Positions 52,746 to 61,048 of a stretch of 64,000 nucleotides of DNA are shown in pieces; position 1 is the first letter of the stretch, and the number at the start of each line of letters is the position of its first letter. The stretch spans positions 868,001 to 932,000 of the forward strand of contig NZ_PUIA01000016.1 of NCBI RefSeq assembly GCF_002967715.1, written 5' to 3'. The translations under genes and the position numbers were made by a program. The DNA is from Blastopirellula marina (GTDB taxonomy: Bacteria; Planctomycetota; Planctomycetia; Pirellulales; Pirellulaceae). The notes below the pieces were generated by a model. The model was not told the origin of the DNA. It searched no databases and was given only the letters and a program-made list of their open reading frames with translations.

Positions 52746-53546
52746 CGATAGTTCCAGTTCGTGATTGGCGAAAAATCGAGTGATGAATCCCCGCACGCGG
52801 TCCGGATCGGCAGAGAGCTTGCCTAGCTCGGGCTCATCCTCTGACAAGCCGAAGGCGTACATGGCCAGGGCTTCGAGGTCCGCGTGGATGGGGTCGGCCG
52901 AGAACATCCCGGCCGGATTGGCCGCCGGTTCGTCGACAACGTCGACGGCATAGAGACGCCCGAGCCGGGCGTGCGGTAAGTTCTTCAGGTTGTCGGGGTC
53001 GGGGCTCTTAAAGGTCCCTTCCTCGTCCTTGTGCATCGCGTTGAACTTTTCCTCGGCTCCCCAGTCCGGCATGTAGACAATCGACGTGCCGAAGGCCTCG
53101 GGGTCTTCCTCGGCCATGTCCATTACGTATTTCGCCAGGTTGCCACCTGGCGTATCGTGGGCCGATTCTTGGAAGTGCAGGTCCGCGCGGACAATGTCGC
53201 CGTCGGTGTACGAGTCGAAGGCCCGGCCGAGTAGCTTGCCGAGACCATCGGAAGAAAGCCCCGGATGCGTGAAGCGGGATTTAGTGCCCGATGCTAGGGC
53301 CTGCATTGCCTTTTGCGTTTGCTCGACAAAGTCTTGGTCGAGCCAATAGCCGTGCCCGAGTGCCTCGCCACGCGTCACTACCGCGAAGCCGCGGATAATG
53401 CCGGCACCGTAGTGGCCGCCTTCGCGGTCGACCGGTGTTTCCCCCTTGCCGTTTTCCTTGGGCTGGCCGGCTGCCAGGCCGCGGGCGATCGACGAACGGA
53501 ACTTTTCAACGGGTCGGCTGAAATCAGGTTCTAACGTGCGTGGCAT
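52245..53546 (-). CDS. Head maturation protease with C-terminal scaffold
   Basis: 433 residues. Residues about 40-235 are protease-like: GIIRGFAVVTRGEALGHGYWLDQDFVEQTQKAMQALASGTKSRFTHPG supplies a histidine, and DPEAFGTSIVYMPDWG a serine in a GTS motif, with KYVMDMAEEDPEAFGT between. Residues 280-380 are extremely acidic and Glu/Thr/Ser-rich, then a helical end (AVAELQKFTKAFGAENG) and a basic tail, as in scaffolds. The order portal-protease-capsid is classic. An internal ATG at 52745 may make a separate scaffold. Protease family not fixed. Confidence 0.68.
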   Translation of the reverse strand: MPRTLEPDFSRPVEKFRSSIARGLAAGQPKENGKGETPVDREGGHYGAGIIRGFAVVTRGEALGHGYWLDQDFVEQTQKAMQALASGTKSRFTHPGLSSDGLGKLLGRAFDSYTDGDIVRADLHFQESAHDTPGGNLAKYVMDMAEEDPEAFGTSIVYMPDWGAEEKFNAMHKDEEGTFKSPDPDNLKNLPHARLGRLYAVDVVDEPAANPAGMFSADPIHADLEALAMYAFGLSEDEPELGKLSADPDRVRGFITRFFANHELELSMPKTNTKRSQTTEETKPKETETGTPETKPEGENAETTETSETSSDDSKDSDDEAEASTETSEDSAETAEPVANSSGRSEAVAELQKFTKAFGAENGLAWFNKGFTYEQSEELHAEHKRLQASADTEANSEKGGVSSNDEQSGKGSGFSNSLGKNLGAFAASLKKAK

Positions 53547-53549
53547 GGC

Positions 53550-55073
53550 TTAACGCTTCTCCATTTCGAGGCGGTTGACCACGGCCGCGGCCAAGGCTTC
53601 AATCGTGGCTGGGTTGAGACTGCCGAACCCGGTCGAGCTGGCCACCTGGCCGGCGGCGGCCGTATCGAGGGCGGGCGATTCGTAAATGTTGATTTGCTTT
53701 CCGCGGATAATGTTTTCTTCCGCTTCGAGCAGCTCGGCCGTGTCCTCGAACGTGCGGCCGAAGTGGGCCATCGTGACGTCGCCGCGTGTCTTCACGCCGG
53801 CACCGATCGCTCGGATATCGGCGGCGATTTCTTCGCTTGGTCGCCACCATGGCAAACCGTCCGGCACCCAGGCGTATTTGAAGCCGTCGACCAAGCTACG
53901 CGGCGGGATGATTTCGCGGCGGGCGTGCCCCATCGCAAACCGCCACTCGAACCAGTGAGAATTCCACGCCTGAACACTGCGGCGTTTCTGGTTGCAAGAC
54001 TTCAGATAGAGCAGCAAGGCTGCGCGGCTGCCGAAGAAATTGGTGTAAGCTTCGTCGTAGAAGCTGAATGGAATGTCGATGCACTTCAACGCCACGCTGA
54101 TCGTGGCCTGCATGAAGGCCTGGAATTCCATCGACGGCGTTTTGTTTTCCAAAAACTCGGCATCTTCGCCAGGGTTCAGGTCGAGAAAGACCGGCCCGTT
54201 GCCGAAGTCGATTTTGTGTTTCCGCTTCGTGTTACCTTGTCTGTCGGTCGCATCGGTGCTCGTGGTTGGAGCTGGCGAGCCCTCGCCGTTGCGGGTCATC
54301 TTCAAACCGAACAACTGAGCGACCTTCATTTTCGCCAGGGCGTGCCCCTGGTTTTCGGCAACGTCGCGAAGGTCGTTAAGCGCGGGGGCCAATGCGGAAA
54401 CGCCGCGGCTCGAATCGAACCGCATCGTGCCGTCTCGGTAGGCGTACAGGTACATGCGATTGGCCGGCACGATTCGCTCGAATGTGAGACCGCCGTTGCC
54501 GGTTCGTCGGTGAATTGCATAGGCAACCGCCTTGTTGTTCACCTTCCGCACGCCATGTCGCCACTCCGGCACTTGATCGTAGGGCACTGGGGCACCGCGG
54601 CCGGGGTCTTTGATGCGGTCGTTTTCGATGGCCTGAATGTGGCCGCTGGAAAGCTTCAGATTGCCGATATCGCCGTCGACAATACGGCGGGCCTCGGCCA
54701 TGCGGGTGTATTGTTCGCGGTCGTGTTCCTCGCTTTGGTCGAAGTGCTCGGCTTTGGAGACTTCTTCGACCCATTCTTCCAACGCTCGATTAAACCCCTT
54801 GTCGGGCGTCTTAGCTTGGAAGGTATGCCCCGTGACGAAATCCAGGTGCTTGCGCACCATAAACCCGGCGATCGACCAGTTTTGCAGCGCGTCGCGGCCG
54901 TTGGCGACAAGCCGCGTGCGTGCCGCCGGCGTCAGTTCGTCGTCCTCGTCGCGAGTGCCACCAGGTGCAGACTTGCGTTTCGTGCTGCTTTCGGCGGCAT
55001 TGAAACCAAACTTGCGGAGAATCGCGTTTTTTGCCGAGCTGAACAAACCGCCCGGGGTGGGTTGCTTGCTCAT
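53550..55073 (-). CDS. Portal protein, lambda family
   Basis: 507 residues. ARTRLVANGRDALQNWSIAGFMVRKHLDFVTGHTFQAKTPD is the N-terminal lambda-family portal signature; IQAIENDRIKDPGRG, YAIHRRTGNGGLTFERIVPANRMYLYAYRDGTMRFDSSRGVSALAPALNDLRDV, and later IDIPFSFYDEAYTNFFGSRAALLLYLKSCNQKRRSVQAWNSHWFEWRFAMG follow in the lambda gpB order. It forms the dodecameric DNA entry ring of the capsid. Overlap with neighbours is tight (one base to the small upstream gene; four-base gap to the protease). Confidence 0.9.
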   Translation of the reverse strand: MSKQPTPGGLFSSAKNAILRKFGFNAAESSTKRKSAPGGTRDEDDELTPAARTRLVANGRDALQNWSIAGFMVRKHLDFVTGHTFQAKTPDKGFNRALEEWVEEVSKAEHFDQSEEHDREQYTRMAEARRIVDGDIGNLKLSSGHIQAIENDRIKDPGRGAPVPYDQVPEWRHGVRKVNNKAVAYAIHRRTGNGGLTFERIVPANRMYLYAYRDGTMRFDSSRGVSALAPALNDLRDVAENQGHALAKMKVAQLFGLKMTRNGEGSPAPTTSTDATDRQGNTKRKHKIDFGNGPVFLDLNPGEDAEFLENKTPSMEFQAFMQATISVALKCIDIPFSFYDEAYTNFFGSRAALLLYLKSCNQKRRSVQAWNSHWFEWRFAMGHARREIIPPRSLVDGFKYAWVPDGLPWWRPSEEIAADIRAIGAGVKTRGDVTMAHFGRTFEDTAELLEAEENIIRGKQINIYESPALDTAAAGQVASSTGFGSLNPATIEALAAAVVNRLEMEKR

Positions 55074-55271
55074 TTACGCGCCGGAAAGATCAATGGTGGA
55101 AGCGATGGGGCGTTGGTCGGCCTGGTTGTCGTCCGCAGCTCGCAGTTCACGCAAGCGGCGGGCGATCCATTCCTGGCTAACGCTGGCAGACATGCCGTCT
55201 ACGGATACAGAAGTAGCACCCAGGTTTTGGAGTGCTTCGAGTTCCGCGATTTGCTCGGCGTTATCGGCCAC
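55074..55271 (-). CDS. Small head-tail protein, gpW position
   Basis: 65 residues from a GTG with GAAGGGA eight bases upstream. MADNAEQIAELEALQNLGATSVSVDGMSASVSQEW is followed by a basic helix (IARRLRELRAADDNQADQR). It sits right before the portal gene, where lambda gpW lies, and the sequence resembles gpW-like joining proteins that begin with a helix and a turn. The frame extends upstream to 55664, but that part overlaps the zinc-ribbon gene and is not supported. A GACCGACC box lies at 55289-55296. Confidence 0.5.
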   Translation of the reverse strand: MADNAEQIAELEALQNLGATSVSVDGMSASVSQEWIARRLRELRAADDNQADQRPIASTIDLSGA

Positions 55272-55288
55272 GGCGTTGTCCCTTCGTT

Positions 55289-55330
55289 GGTCGGTCAAAG
55301 GGCCGTGGCGCGAGTGGTCGGCGTGCTCGC
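55289..55330 (-). repeat. Prophage intergenic hairpin with GACCGACC box (copy 6)
   Basis: GGTCGGTC at 55289-55296 about 17 bases before the gpW-like start; stem GCGAG (55310-55314)/CTCGC (55326-55330) with loop TGGTCGGCGTG. Same layout as the other gap elements, weaker stem. Confidence 0.45.
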
Positions 55331-55477
55331 AATGTCGGCAATAACTTGGTCGGCTTGTGAACGATACCGGGCCGCCCTTCACGCGCGAAGGGCGTTTTCC
55401 GGTTGGATAGTGGGAAAGTAACTTTCCTATTTCCCAGGCGAGATCTTGCGGCGACCGATCCGGCGGCCGGAGCAGCT

Positions 55478-55894
55478 CTAGACCTGGTCGCCTCCGTTGC
55501 GGTTCTCGTGTGACAGCTCGCGCAGGTGCTGACCGCAAACGCAAACCGTGTCCCGCCAAACGATGTGCGTGTATAACGCACCGGTGTTGGGGCCACGCTG
55601 AATGATGCCGCCGCGGTCTTGCTCCTTCGCGATGCGCTGTACCTTCCGATCGGTCGACCCGCATTGTGGGCAGGTGGCCGGGTGCCGCTGCACGATTACA
55701 CGGTCGAGGTTCTTACTACCGGACGGGCGACCAGGCTTGCCGGGTTCTTCCGGTACCGGGTCGATGGTTTCGGCGGCCGGTGATGGTGCCGGTTTGGCGG
55801 GCTTCTTCGCTTTGGCTGCGCGAGTCGATCGACCGGCGGTCTTTTCGGCGGCGGCAGCTGGCTTGTTGGTCGGCGTGGTTTTCTTCTTGGCCAT
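55478..55894 (-). CDS. Zinc-ribbon protein with Lys/Ala-rich N-terminus, prophage
   Basis: 138 residues. Residues 1-65 are low-complexity Lys/Ala/Pro/Thr (MAKKKTTPTNKPAAAAEKTAGRSTRAAKAKKPAKPAPSPAAE), like the H1-type tail of the terminase gene just upstream. Residues 74-120 form a zinc ribbon, CPQCGSTDRK ... DTVCVCGQHL. The small terminase subunit could be such a DNA-binding protein, but there is no direct evidence. 20 bases from the terminase stop. Confidence 0.5.
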   Translation of the reverse strand: MAKKKTTPTNKPAAAAEKTAGRSTRAAKAKKPAKPAPSPAAETIDPVPEEPGKPGRPSGSKNLDRVIVQRHPATCPQCGSTDRKVQRIAKEQDRGGIIQRGPNTGALYTHIVWRDTVCVCGQHLRELSHENRNGGDQV

Positions 55895-55914
55895 GGTCGG
55901 CGTTTCTCCAAGGG

Positions 55915-58326
55915 TTAAAAGTTCACTTCGTACTCATCTTGTGCCGAGGCTTGCGGGATGGCCGGCTGTTGTTCCGGCAATCGTGCTCCGCAATGAGATG
56001 CCCCCAGGCACGCCAATTGGTAACAGTCGAGTAAATGGTTGTCTGGCTTATTCGACTTGAGCTTCCATTCGATCACTTCGCGGCCGTTCTCTTTCAGCTT
56101 CTTAGGCTTTTCGGCGTTGGCGACATGCTCGGCCAGTAGTCGGTGGTGCGTTGGCGATTGCTTGTAAAGGGCGTGGCTTGCCGGGTCGCCCTTGGCCATC
56201 GCCAGGCGTGCGTGAATGAACGTCTTCCAGAAGTTGGCGTCGTAATCAATGTGCCGCACGGCCTGGCCGCGTGGCGGTGGTGAGATACGCCAGCTCGGCC
56301 CGGTGTGCGTTCCCTTGGGCACGCTCCATTCGTCCATGGGTTTCCCGGTGGCTTTGATGGGCAAACCTTTGCTCGGCCAGAGAATCCCGGCCATTGGACT
56401 ATTGCGAATGAAGTTGCGGACGGTGTTGGCCTGGTACCCCATGTCGATCACGATTCGCACGGCGACCATTTCGCCGCCGCCGTCGACTTCCCATCGGCGA
56501 ACGGCCAGTTGTTCTTCGACCAGCTTTTGCATGGCGAAGGTTAGCCGGCCTTCGAGGCCCGCACCCTTGAGCCCATTCTGGCGGGTAATGTCGGAGATTT
56601 TGGGGCGGGCCTTTCGCATCTGAAAGTGCCGCATCGGCTGTTCTGGCCAGGTGCCGTAGCTGATAACCTGGCCGGTGAATTGGTCGTCGGTGGCCAACGC
56701 AAGCCAGTAGAGCAGCTCTTTATGAACGTCGACGCCGATCGTAATTCGGGTGGCCCAATTGGGAACCAGGCCGCATTGATAGCCGCTCGTTTTCGCGGCG
56801 ATGTGGTCGGCGGTGCAGATATCCTCGTCATCGACGGCTAGTTCGTCGGGTGGGTCGTTCTGGTATTCGGCCATGAAGGAATAGGGGTTCTTGAACCACA
56901 AGTTCATGGCGTGCTGTAGTGCGTCGACTTCGTCCTTATTGTGCCGAGCTGGCCAGGCAACGCGGGCGTTCTTCTTCATTGCCCGCTGATTCTTCAGGTA
57001 ATACTTCGTTGCGTTCGGGAAGTTGAGCCGCCCGGCTTGCAGGTCTTCGACGCGTATCTCGTTGTAGGTTTCCCAGTGGGTGAGATTGTCCGGCCAGGCG
57101 TAGAGCATGCGGCACTTTTCCCCGTTCCATTCCGGGGAAAGCTTCATGTCGAGAATGCGGTCGGCCAGGTCACCGGCTCGAATGACCGTGCACGGCATGA
57201 TGCCGGAGATTTTCACGCCAGGGCCGGCTAGCCCGAGAATGGCACCGTTCAAAGTCCGCTCGAGCTTGGCGACCTGCGTATCGCTATCGGCGGCTTCGTC
57301 GGTTTGGGGGTCGTCGATGATCACCAGGGTTGGCCGCACGTTCCGGCCGTCCGACATGGCGTGCTTCATCCCGCGAATGCGGCCGGTTATCCCGGTGCAT
57401 CGAATCGTAACGCCGCTCGATTGGCTGCCTTTGATTGTTGGCAGCGTAACACGCGTCGAAGACCAGGTTATTCGCGTTCGCACGCCGTGGTACGTTTGCC
57501 CCTTGCATCGGTTCGAGATGCCTTCGAGCGCGCGGACGGGGAAGCACACCTCGGGGAAGTCTTCGGCCAGAAGGTCGTTCGTTTCGATTTCGCCCTTGAT
57601 ACTTTCCAGCATGTCGGTGGCGGATTCTTTGTCCGAACCAATCAAAACCAGGAAGTCGTGTTTCCCGCAGACCAGGGCGAAAAGACAGCCCACCTCGGTT
57701 AGCGTGGTCTTGCCGGAACCGCGGGGCATGGCCACGGCCGAGAGGGCACCTTCCAAGATGGCCGCCTGAATCTTGCCGGCCACTCGCTTGTGGTCTTCGG
57801 AGAATTCGAGCGGGAAACGGTGTGCGAAGTAGGTCAGGCAGAAGGTGAGGAAATCGGCGAGCGCAGCAGCTCGGCGTTCGGGGTCGGCGACCTTGGGTAT
57901 CTCGCCAATGTCGCGAACGGCCGAGGAATCTTCGCGGCTCGACTTGGCCGAATGTTGCCGCCGGTACTCGGCACGCTTTTTCTTGGCATCGGTGTTGTCG
58001 GCGGTAACTCCGGCTGCCGGGGTCGCTCGTTTCTGCGGCGGAGTACTCGAACGTGCCGTGGGGGCTTTCTTCTTCGCCGTTGTTTTCGTGGGCGTTTTCT
58101 TTGCCGGCTTGCGGTCGACGGCCGCCGGTTTCCGCGGCTTCGCCGGCGTCTTCCGTTTTGCCGATTGCGGCGGGGCCTTTTTGGTGGCTGGTTTCTTGGC
58201 CGTCTTCTTTTTCGTCGTCTTCTTTGTGGCCGGAGCTTTTGCCGAGCTGGACGTCCGCTTAGTGGTGGCGCGTTTCTTAGGCGTGCCGCCGTCTTTCGGC
58301 GTTGTTGTCGGTTTCTTTTTCGGCAT
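55915..58326 (-). CDS. Terminase large subunit with histone H1-like N-terminal tail
   Basis: 803 residues, longer than the usual 450-600. Residues 1-115 are Lys/Ala/Pro/Thr repeats (APATKKTTKKKTAKKPATKK, KPAKKTPTKTTAKKK). The ATPase begins near 140 (IGEIPKVADPERRAAALADFLTFCLTYFAHRF); Walker A is M200-PRGSGKTT with K207 and Walker B TLVIIDDP with D338-D339; the nuclease domain starts near RITIGVDVHKELLYW (D533) and has VIDMGYQAN later. It cuts and packages phage DNA into the portal. The tail is in frame without a better internal start, and resembles bacterial histone H1 and AlgP-type tails. Confidence 0.88.
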   Translation of the reverse strand: MPKKKPTTTPKDGGTPKKRATTKRTSSSAKAPATKKTTKKKTAKKPATKKAPPQSAKRKTPAKPRKPAAVDRKPAKKTPTKTTAKKKAPTARSSTPPQKRATPAAGVTADNTDAKKKRAEYRRQHSAKSSREDSSAVRDIGEIPKVADPERRAAALADFLTFCLTYFAHRFPLEFSEDHKRVAGKIQAAILEGALSAVAMPRGSGKTTLTEVGCLFALVCGKHDFLVLIGSDKESATDMLESIKGEIETNDLLAEDFPEVCFPVRALEGISNRCKGQTYHGVRTRITWSSTRVTLPTIKGSQSSGVTIRCTGITGRIRGMKHAMSDGRNVRPTLVIIDDPQTDEAADSDTQVAKLERTLNGAILGLAGPGVKISGIMPCTVIRAGDLADRILDMKLSPEWNGEKCRMLYAWPDNLTHWETYNEIRVEDLQAGRLNFPNATKYYLKNQRAMKKNARVAWPARHNKDEVDALQHAMNLWFKNPYSFMAEYQNDPPDELAVDDEDICTADHIAAKTSGYQCGLVPNWATRITIGVDVHKELLYWLALATDDQFTGQVISYGTWPEQPMRHFQMRKARPKISDITRQNGLKGAGLEGRLTFAMQKLVEEQLAVRRWEVDGGGEMVAVRIVIDMGYQANTVRNFIRNSPMAGILWPSKGLPIKATGKPMDEWSVPKGTHTGPSWRISPPPRGQAVRHIDYDANFWKTFIHARLAMAKGDPASHALYKQSPTHHRLLAEHVANAEKPKKLKENGREVIEWKLKSNKPDNHLLDCYQLACLGASHCGARLPEQQPAIPQASAQDEYEVNF

Positions 58327-58554
58327 GGTCGGCCATCACCGCGGGGCGCTGTCGGTCGGCAATAACCGCGCCCGGGTGGTCATGTAAACTGTGTCAATGT
58401 TTGCGGCTGTTCCCTTTGGGGTCGACGTCCTTTTCGCGAAAAAGGACCCGTCGACTTGGCAGGGGCTTGGCTTGCCTTTCCACTGGCCGCCGCGGCGATC
58501 GGTCGAGCCGATCAGCGCGGCGGCCATCCACGGAAAGTATTCAAGAGTTACGCA

Positions 58555-59433
58555 CTACGGCGCGGGGGCCGGGGGAACGATTGGTTGTTCGCGGCCTTCA
58601 GTTGTGCCGCCGGTTGCGGCTTTCGATTCGGCGGTGCCTTGCGAAACAAACGCGTCGTCTTCCGCGTTGATGTCGTCCTTCCGGATCTCTTGATAGAGCA
58701 GGCCTACGTTCGTTGGCCATGGTTGGAGCGTTGGCAGACTCGTAACGGGGATGCCCTCAGCCAATGGCGCGAGTTGGTCCTCGGTGAACATGCGGTCGAG
58801 CCGCGGTACCGTGTCGCTCATTTCCGTAGAGGTGAAGAACTTCGACGGGTCATACGTCGTGAAGTCGGCGTCGGTCAGAAGAAAGTTAGGGGCGTTCGCT
58901 TCGGTGCGTGTCTTGCCGAAGCACTCGATCGCCATGTTGGAATAGAGCCGTTGTAGATAGGCACCGATCAGGCCACCGAAGTTGGTAGAGATTTCGGCCG
59001 TTCGCCGGTTCTCGGTGTGCTGCATGGCCTCGGCGATCGCCCCGAAGGTCAGGCCGGCCCACCGCTTCATCATCGGGTTTCGCACTTTGAAGTACGGGCA
59101 CGGGAACACGGTAAAGATTTCCGGTGCCGGCTGCACGTGCTGGGGTTCGAAGTTTAGCTCGCCAGGTGGCACGCTGCGGCCTTGCAAGATTTGGCCAGAA
59201 CGTACGTAGAGCTTATGCACGCGGCGAAGCGTGTTAATGCTCGGCGGCGTGCGGAGGTCGGCGTCTTCGTGGTGCATGATGGAAAAGAGATTGCGGCCCA
59301 TCAGGCTAACCAGGTCGGCGATATTTGGGTTCAGGGTGCCGGGGTCATTCGAGCAGTTCGGCACGGCGTAGCCGGCCTGGCCGAAAACGCCAACGTTGTA
59401 CCACAGCACGGAATCGGTGTTCGTGATTGACAC
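58555..59433 (-). CDS. Prophage hypothetical protein upstream of terminase
   Basis: 292 residues. No motif that I can name: polar start (MSITNTDSVLWYNVGVFGQAGYAVPN), RTPPSINTLRRVHKLYVRSGQILQGRSVPPGELNF, a helical region (MMKRWAGLTFGAIAEAMQHTENRRTAEISTNFGGLIGAYLQRLYS) and a low-complexity end. Its start touches the protease stop (59433). Placement between a secreted protease and the terminase is not typical of known phages. Confidence 0.5.
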   Translation of the reverse strand: MSITNTDSVLWYNVGVFGQAGYAVPNCSNDPGTLNPNIADLVSLMGRNLFSIMHHEDADLRTPPSINTLRRVHKLYVRSGQILQGRSVPPGELNFEPQHVQPAPEIFTVFPCPYFKVRNPMMKRWAGLTFGAIAEAMQHTENRRTAEISTNFGGLIGAYLQRLYSNMAIECFGKTRTEANAPNFLLTDADFTTYDPSKFFTSTEMSDTVPRLDRMFTEDQLAPLAEGIPVTSLPTLQPWPTNVGLLYQEIRKDDINAEDDAFVSQGTAESKAATGGTTEGREQPIVPPAPAP

Positions 59434-61037
59434 TACTTTTTCTCCTGGGCGTTAAGGTATTGGTCGATCAAGCTTTGAAGGGTTTCGACCGCATCGACCG
59501 TTTTAGGGTACTTGCGAACGATCTGTTCACGGGCCCAAGCGTGGGCCTCGGCGTAGCGGTCGGTTTCGACCGGTACATATTCCGTGTGCGTTCGCGTGAT
59601 TTGTTCGGGCGGTGGGTTTTCCATCGTCACCACGTGCGTTTGTGCCGGGCGTCGTCTTATTGGAGTTGGTGCTGCAGGGCCGATAGGTTCGGCGTCTTCG
59701 GCCGAATTGTCGACCATGTCTGGCATGGGTACGCGTGGCGGGTAATACCTCGGCGTGGCCTGGTTGTCTTCATATTGCCGTTTGATGGCTCGGGCCGTTC
59801 GCAGTGCAGCAAAGGCCCACCAGGGAATGCCGATGCCGGCCGCTGCGGCTGCCAGGCTTCCGGCCCCGATCGCCACGCCCCACCAATCAATGCCGCCCGA
59901 GCTGTAGGAGCTCGCCGCCGAATCGGGCGTCCCCTGCGGTGCCTGGTTGCCAGGTGCTTCCTTACCGAAGGGAGGACGAAAGGCAAAACGCGGGTCCTCG
60001 GCTACCATCTGGCACACGCGTTCGTAGTCGATGCGTGCCGGCTTGAATCGCTCGTCCCGGGCGATCAGCTCCAACAACGCTGGATAGTCGACCATCTGCG
60101 GCGGCGTTGATTCGCCAGGCGGGCCGACCGGCCCACGCTCGCCAGGTGCCCCTTGGGGGCCACGGAATCGCTCATCCTTTGCCATCAGGTCGAGCAGGGC
60201 CGCGTAGTCGGTGCCCTGAGCTGCGGGCAGTCCGACCACGCGAGCGGCGGCCGGATTGTTGGACGGCGTGTTCGGTCTCGCCTGCGTGCCGGGTGCTTGG
60301 ATCGTTTGCCAGGGCTGGCCTGGTTGGCTCGGCCTAATTTGCTGATAGCCACCGCCGGAAGGAAAGCACCCTTCGGGCCCGCACGTCTGCTGCAAGGCAA
60401 ACGGGGTGGCCCGGCGTAGCAGTTCGGCAAGAGTCACGGCGGCCGGCCCTCGGCAGTCGCTCGGCTGGTATCCTGCCACCGTGTCGTGAAGCCTGGCCCC
60501 CTTCACAAGTCCTACCAACTGGCCACGCCAGACCATCGGCCCGCCTGAGTCGCCGTTGCCCGTTCCCGGCTCGGCGATGATATCGGCCAGGCCATCGCCC
60601 CCGTTGTCATAACCGACAAGCGGAACGTCCCACGCCACCACCTGGCGGCTACCGCCCCGGTGCCCGTACACGCTGACGATTTCACCCGCTGCGGGCGATT
60701 GGGCGGCAAGAGGCATCGCCACGGCCGACGGTGGCACCTGGCAAAGCAGGCTGGCGGCATCCCGGGCCGCATTGGTGGCCATCACGCGTGCCGAGCTGGT
60801 CGAGCCGTCGGGGAAAATCACCAGGCATTGCCCGCCGCCCTCAATCACGTGATGGCACGTGAGCACCACGCCTTGCCGGCCATCAGTCCACACCAGTACG
60901 CCCGAACCCCGCGAGTTGCCTACCTGCATTTGCACGACGGCTTGTGCGTCTTCCTGGCTGGCCGCTTGGGTCGAGCTGGCGACCAGGCAAACGGCGGCGA
61001 TCGTCAGGGCAGCGGCAATTCGTGCAATGGGTCGCAT
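59433..61037 (-). CDS. Secreted trypsin-like serine protease with collagen-like stretch and membrane helix, prophage
   Basis: 534 residues. Signal peptide 1-25 (IARIAAALTIAAVCLVASSTQA). Protease domain 30-215 with the triad LTCHHVI (H63), AARDAASLL (D93) and GNGDSGGPMVW (S164). Then a Gln/Pro linker, three repeats of DYxxLLxLxAxDERF (277-294, 317-334, 337-355 degenerate), a collagen-like GPQGAPGERGPVGPPGES (293-310) and a transmembrane segment 384-412, then a proline-rich, Arg-rich cytoplasmic or virion tail to a helical end. Such a protease is unusual in a prophage's packaging region. It could process host surface or virion proteins; all that is inference. Confidence 0.78.
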   Translation of the reverse strand: MRPIARIAAALTIAAVCLVASSTQAASQEDAQAVVQMQVGNSRGSGVLVWTDGRQGVVLTCHHVIEGGGQCLVIFPDGSTSSARVMATNAARDAASLLCQVPPSAVAMPLAAQSPAAGEIVSVYGHRGGSRQVVAWDVPLVGYDNGGDGLADIIAEPGTGNGDSGGPMVWRGQLVGLVKGARLHDTVAGYQPSDCRGPAAVTLAELLRRATPFALQQTCGPEGCFPSGGGYQQIRPSQPGQPWQTIQAPGTQARPNTPSNNPAAARVVGLPAAQGTDYAALLDLMAKDERFRGPQGAPGERGPVGPPGESTPPQMVDYPALLELIARDERFKPARIDYERVCQMVAEDPRFAFRPPFGKEAPGNQAPQGTPDSAASSYSSGGIDWWGVAIGAGSLAAAAAGIGIPWWAFAALRTARAIKRQYEDNQATPRYYPPRVPMPDMVDNSAEDAEPIGPAAPTPIRRRPAQTHVVTMENPPPEQITRTHTEYVPVETDRYAEAHAWAREQIVRKYPKTVDAVETLQSLIDQYLNAQEKK

Positions 61038-61048
61038 GGCTCGTGTCC

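Noticed and set aside
53694-55421. 575-residue plus-strand frame opposite the portal gene
   Set aside because: Very long but exactly antisense to the portal protein, whose signature motifs are clear. Long antisense frames are common in high-GC DNA.
57790-58387. Plus-strand frames opposite the terminase tail
   Set aside because: Cys/Arg/Phe-rich shadow of the Lys/Ala/Pro codons; no support.
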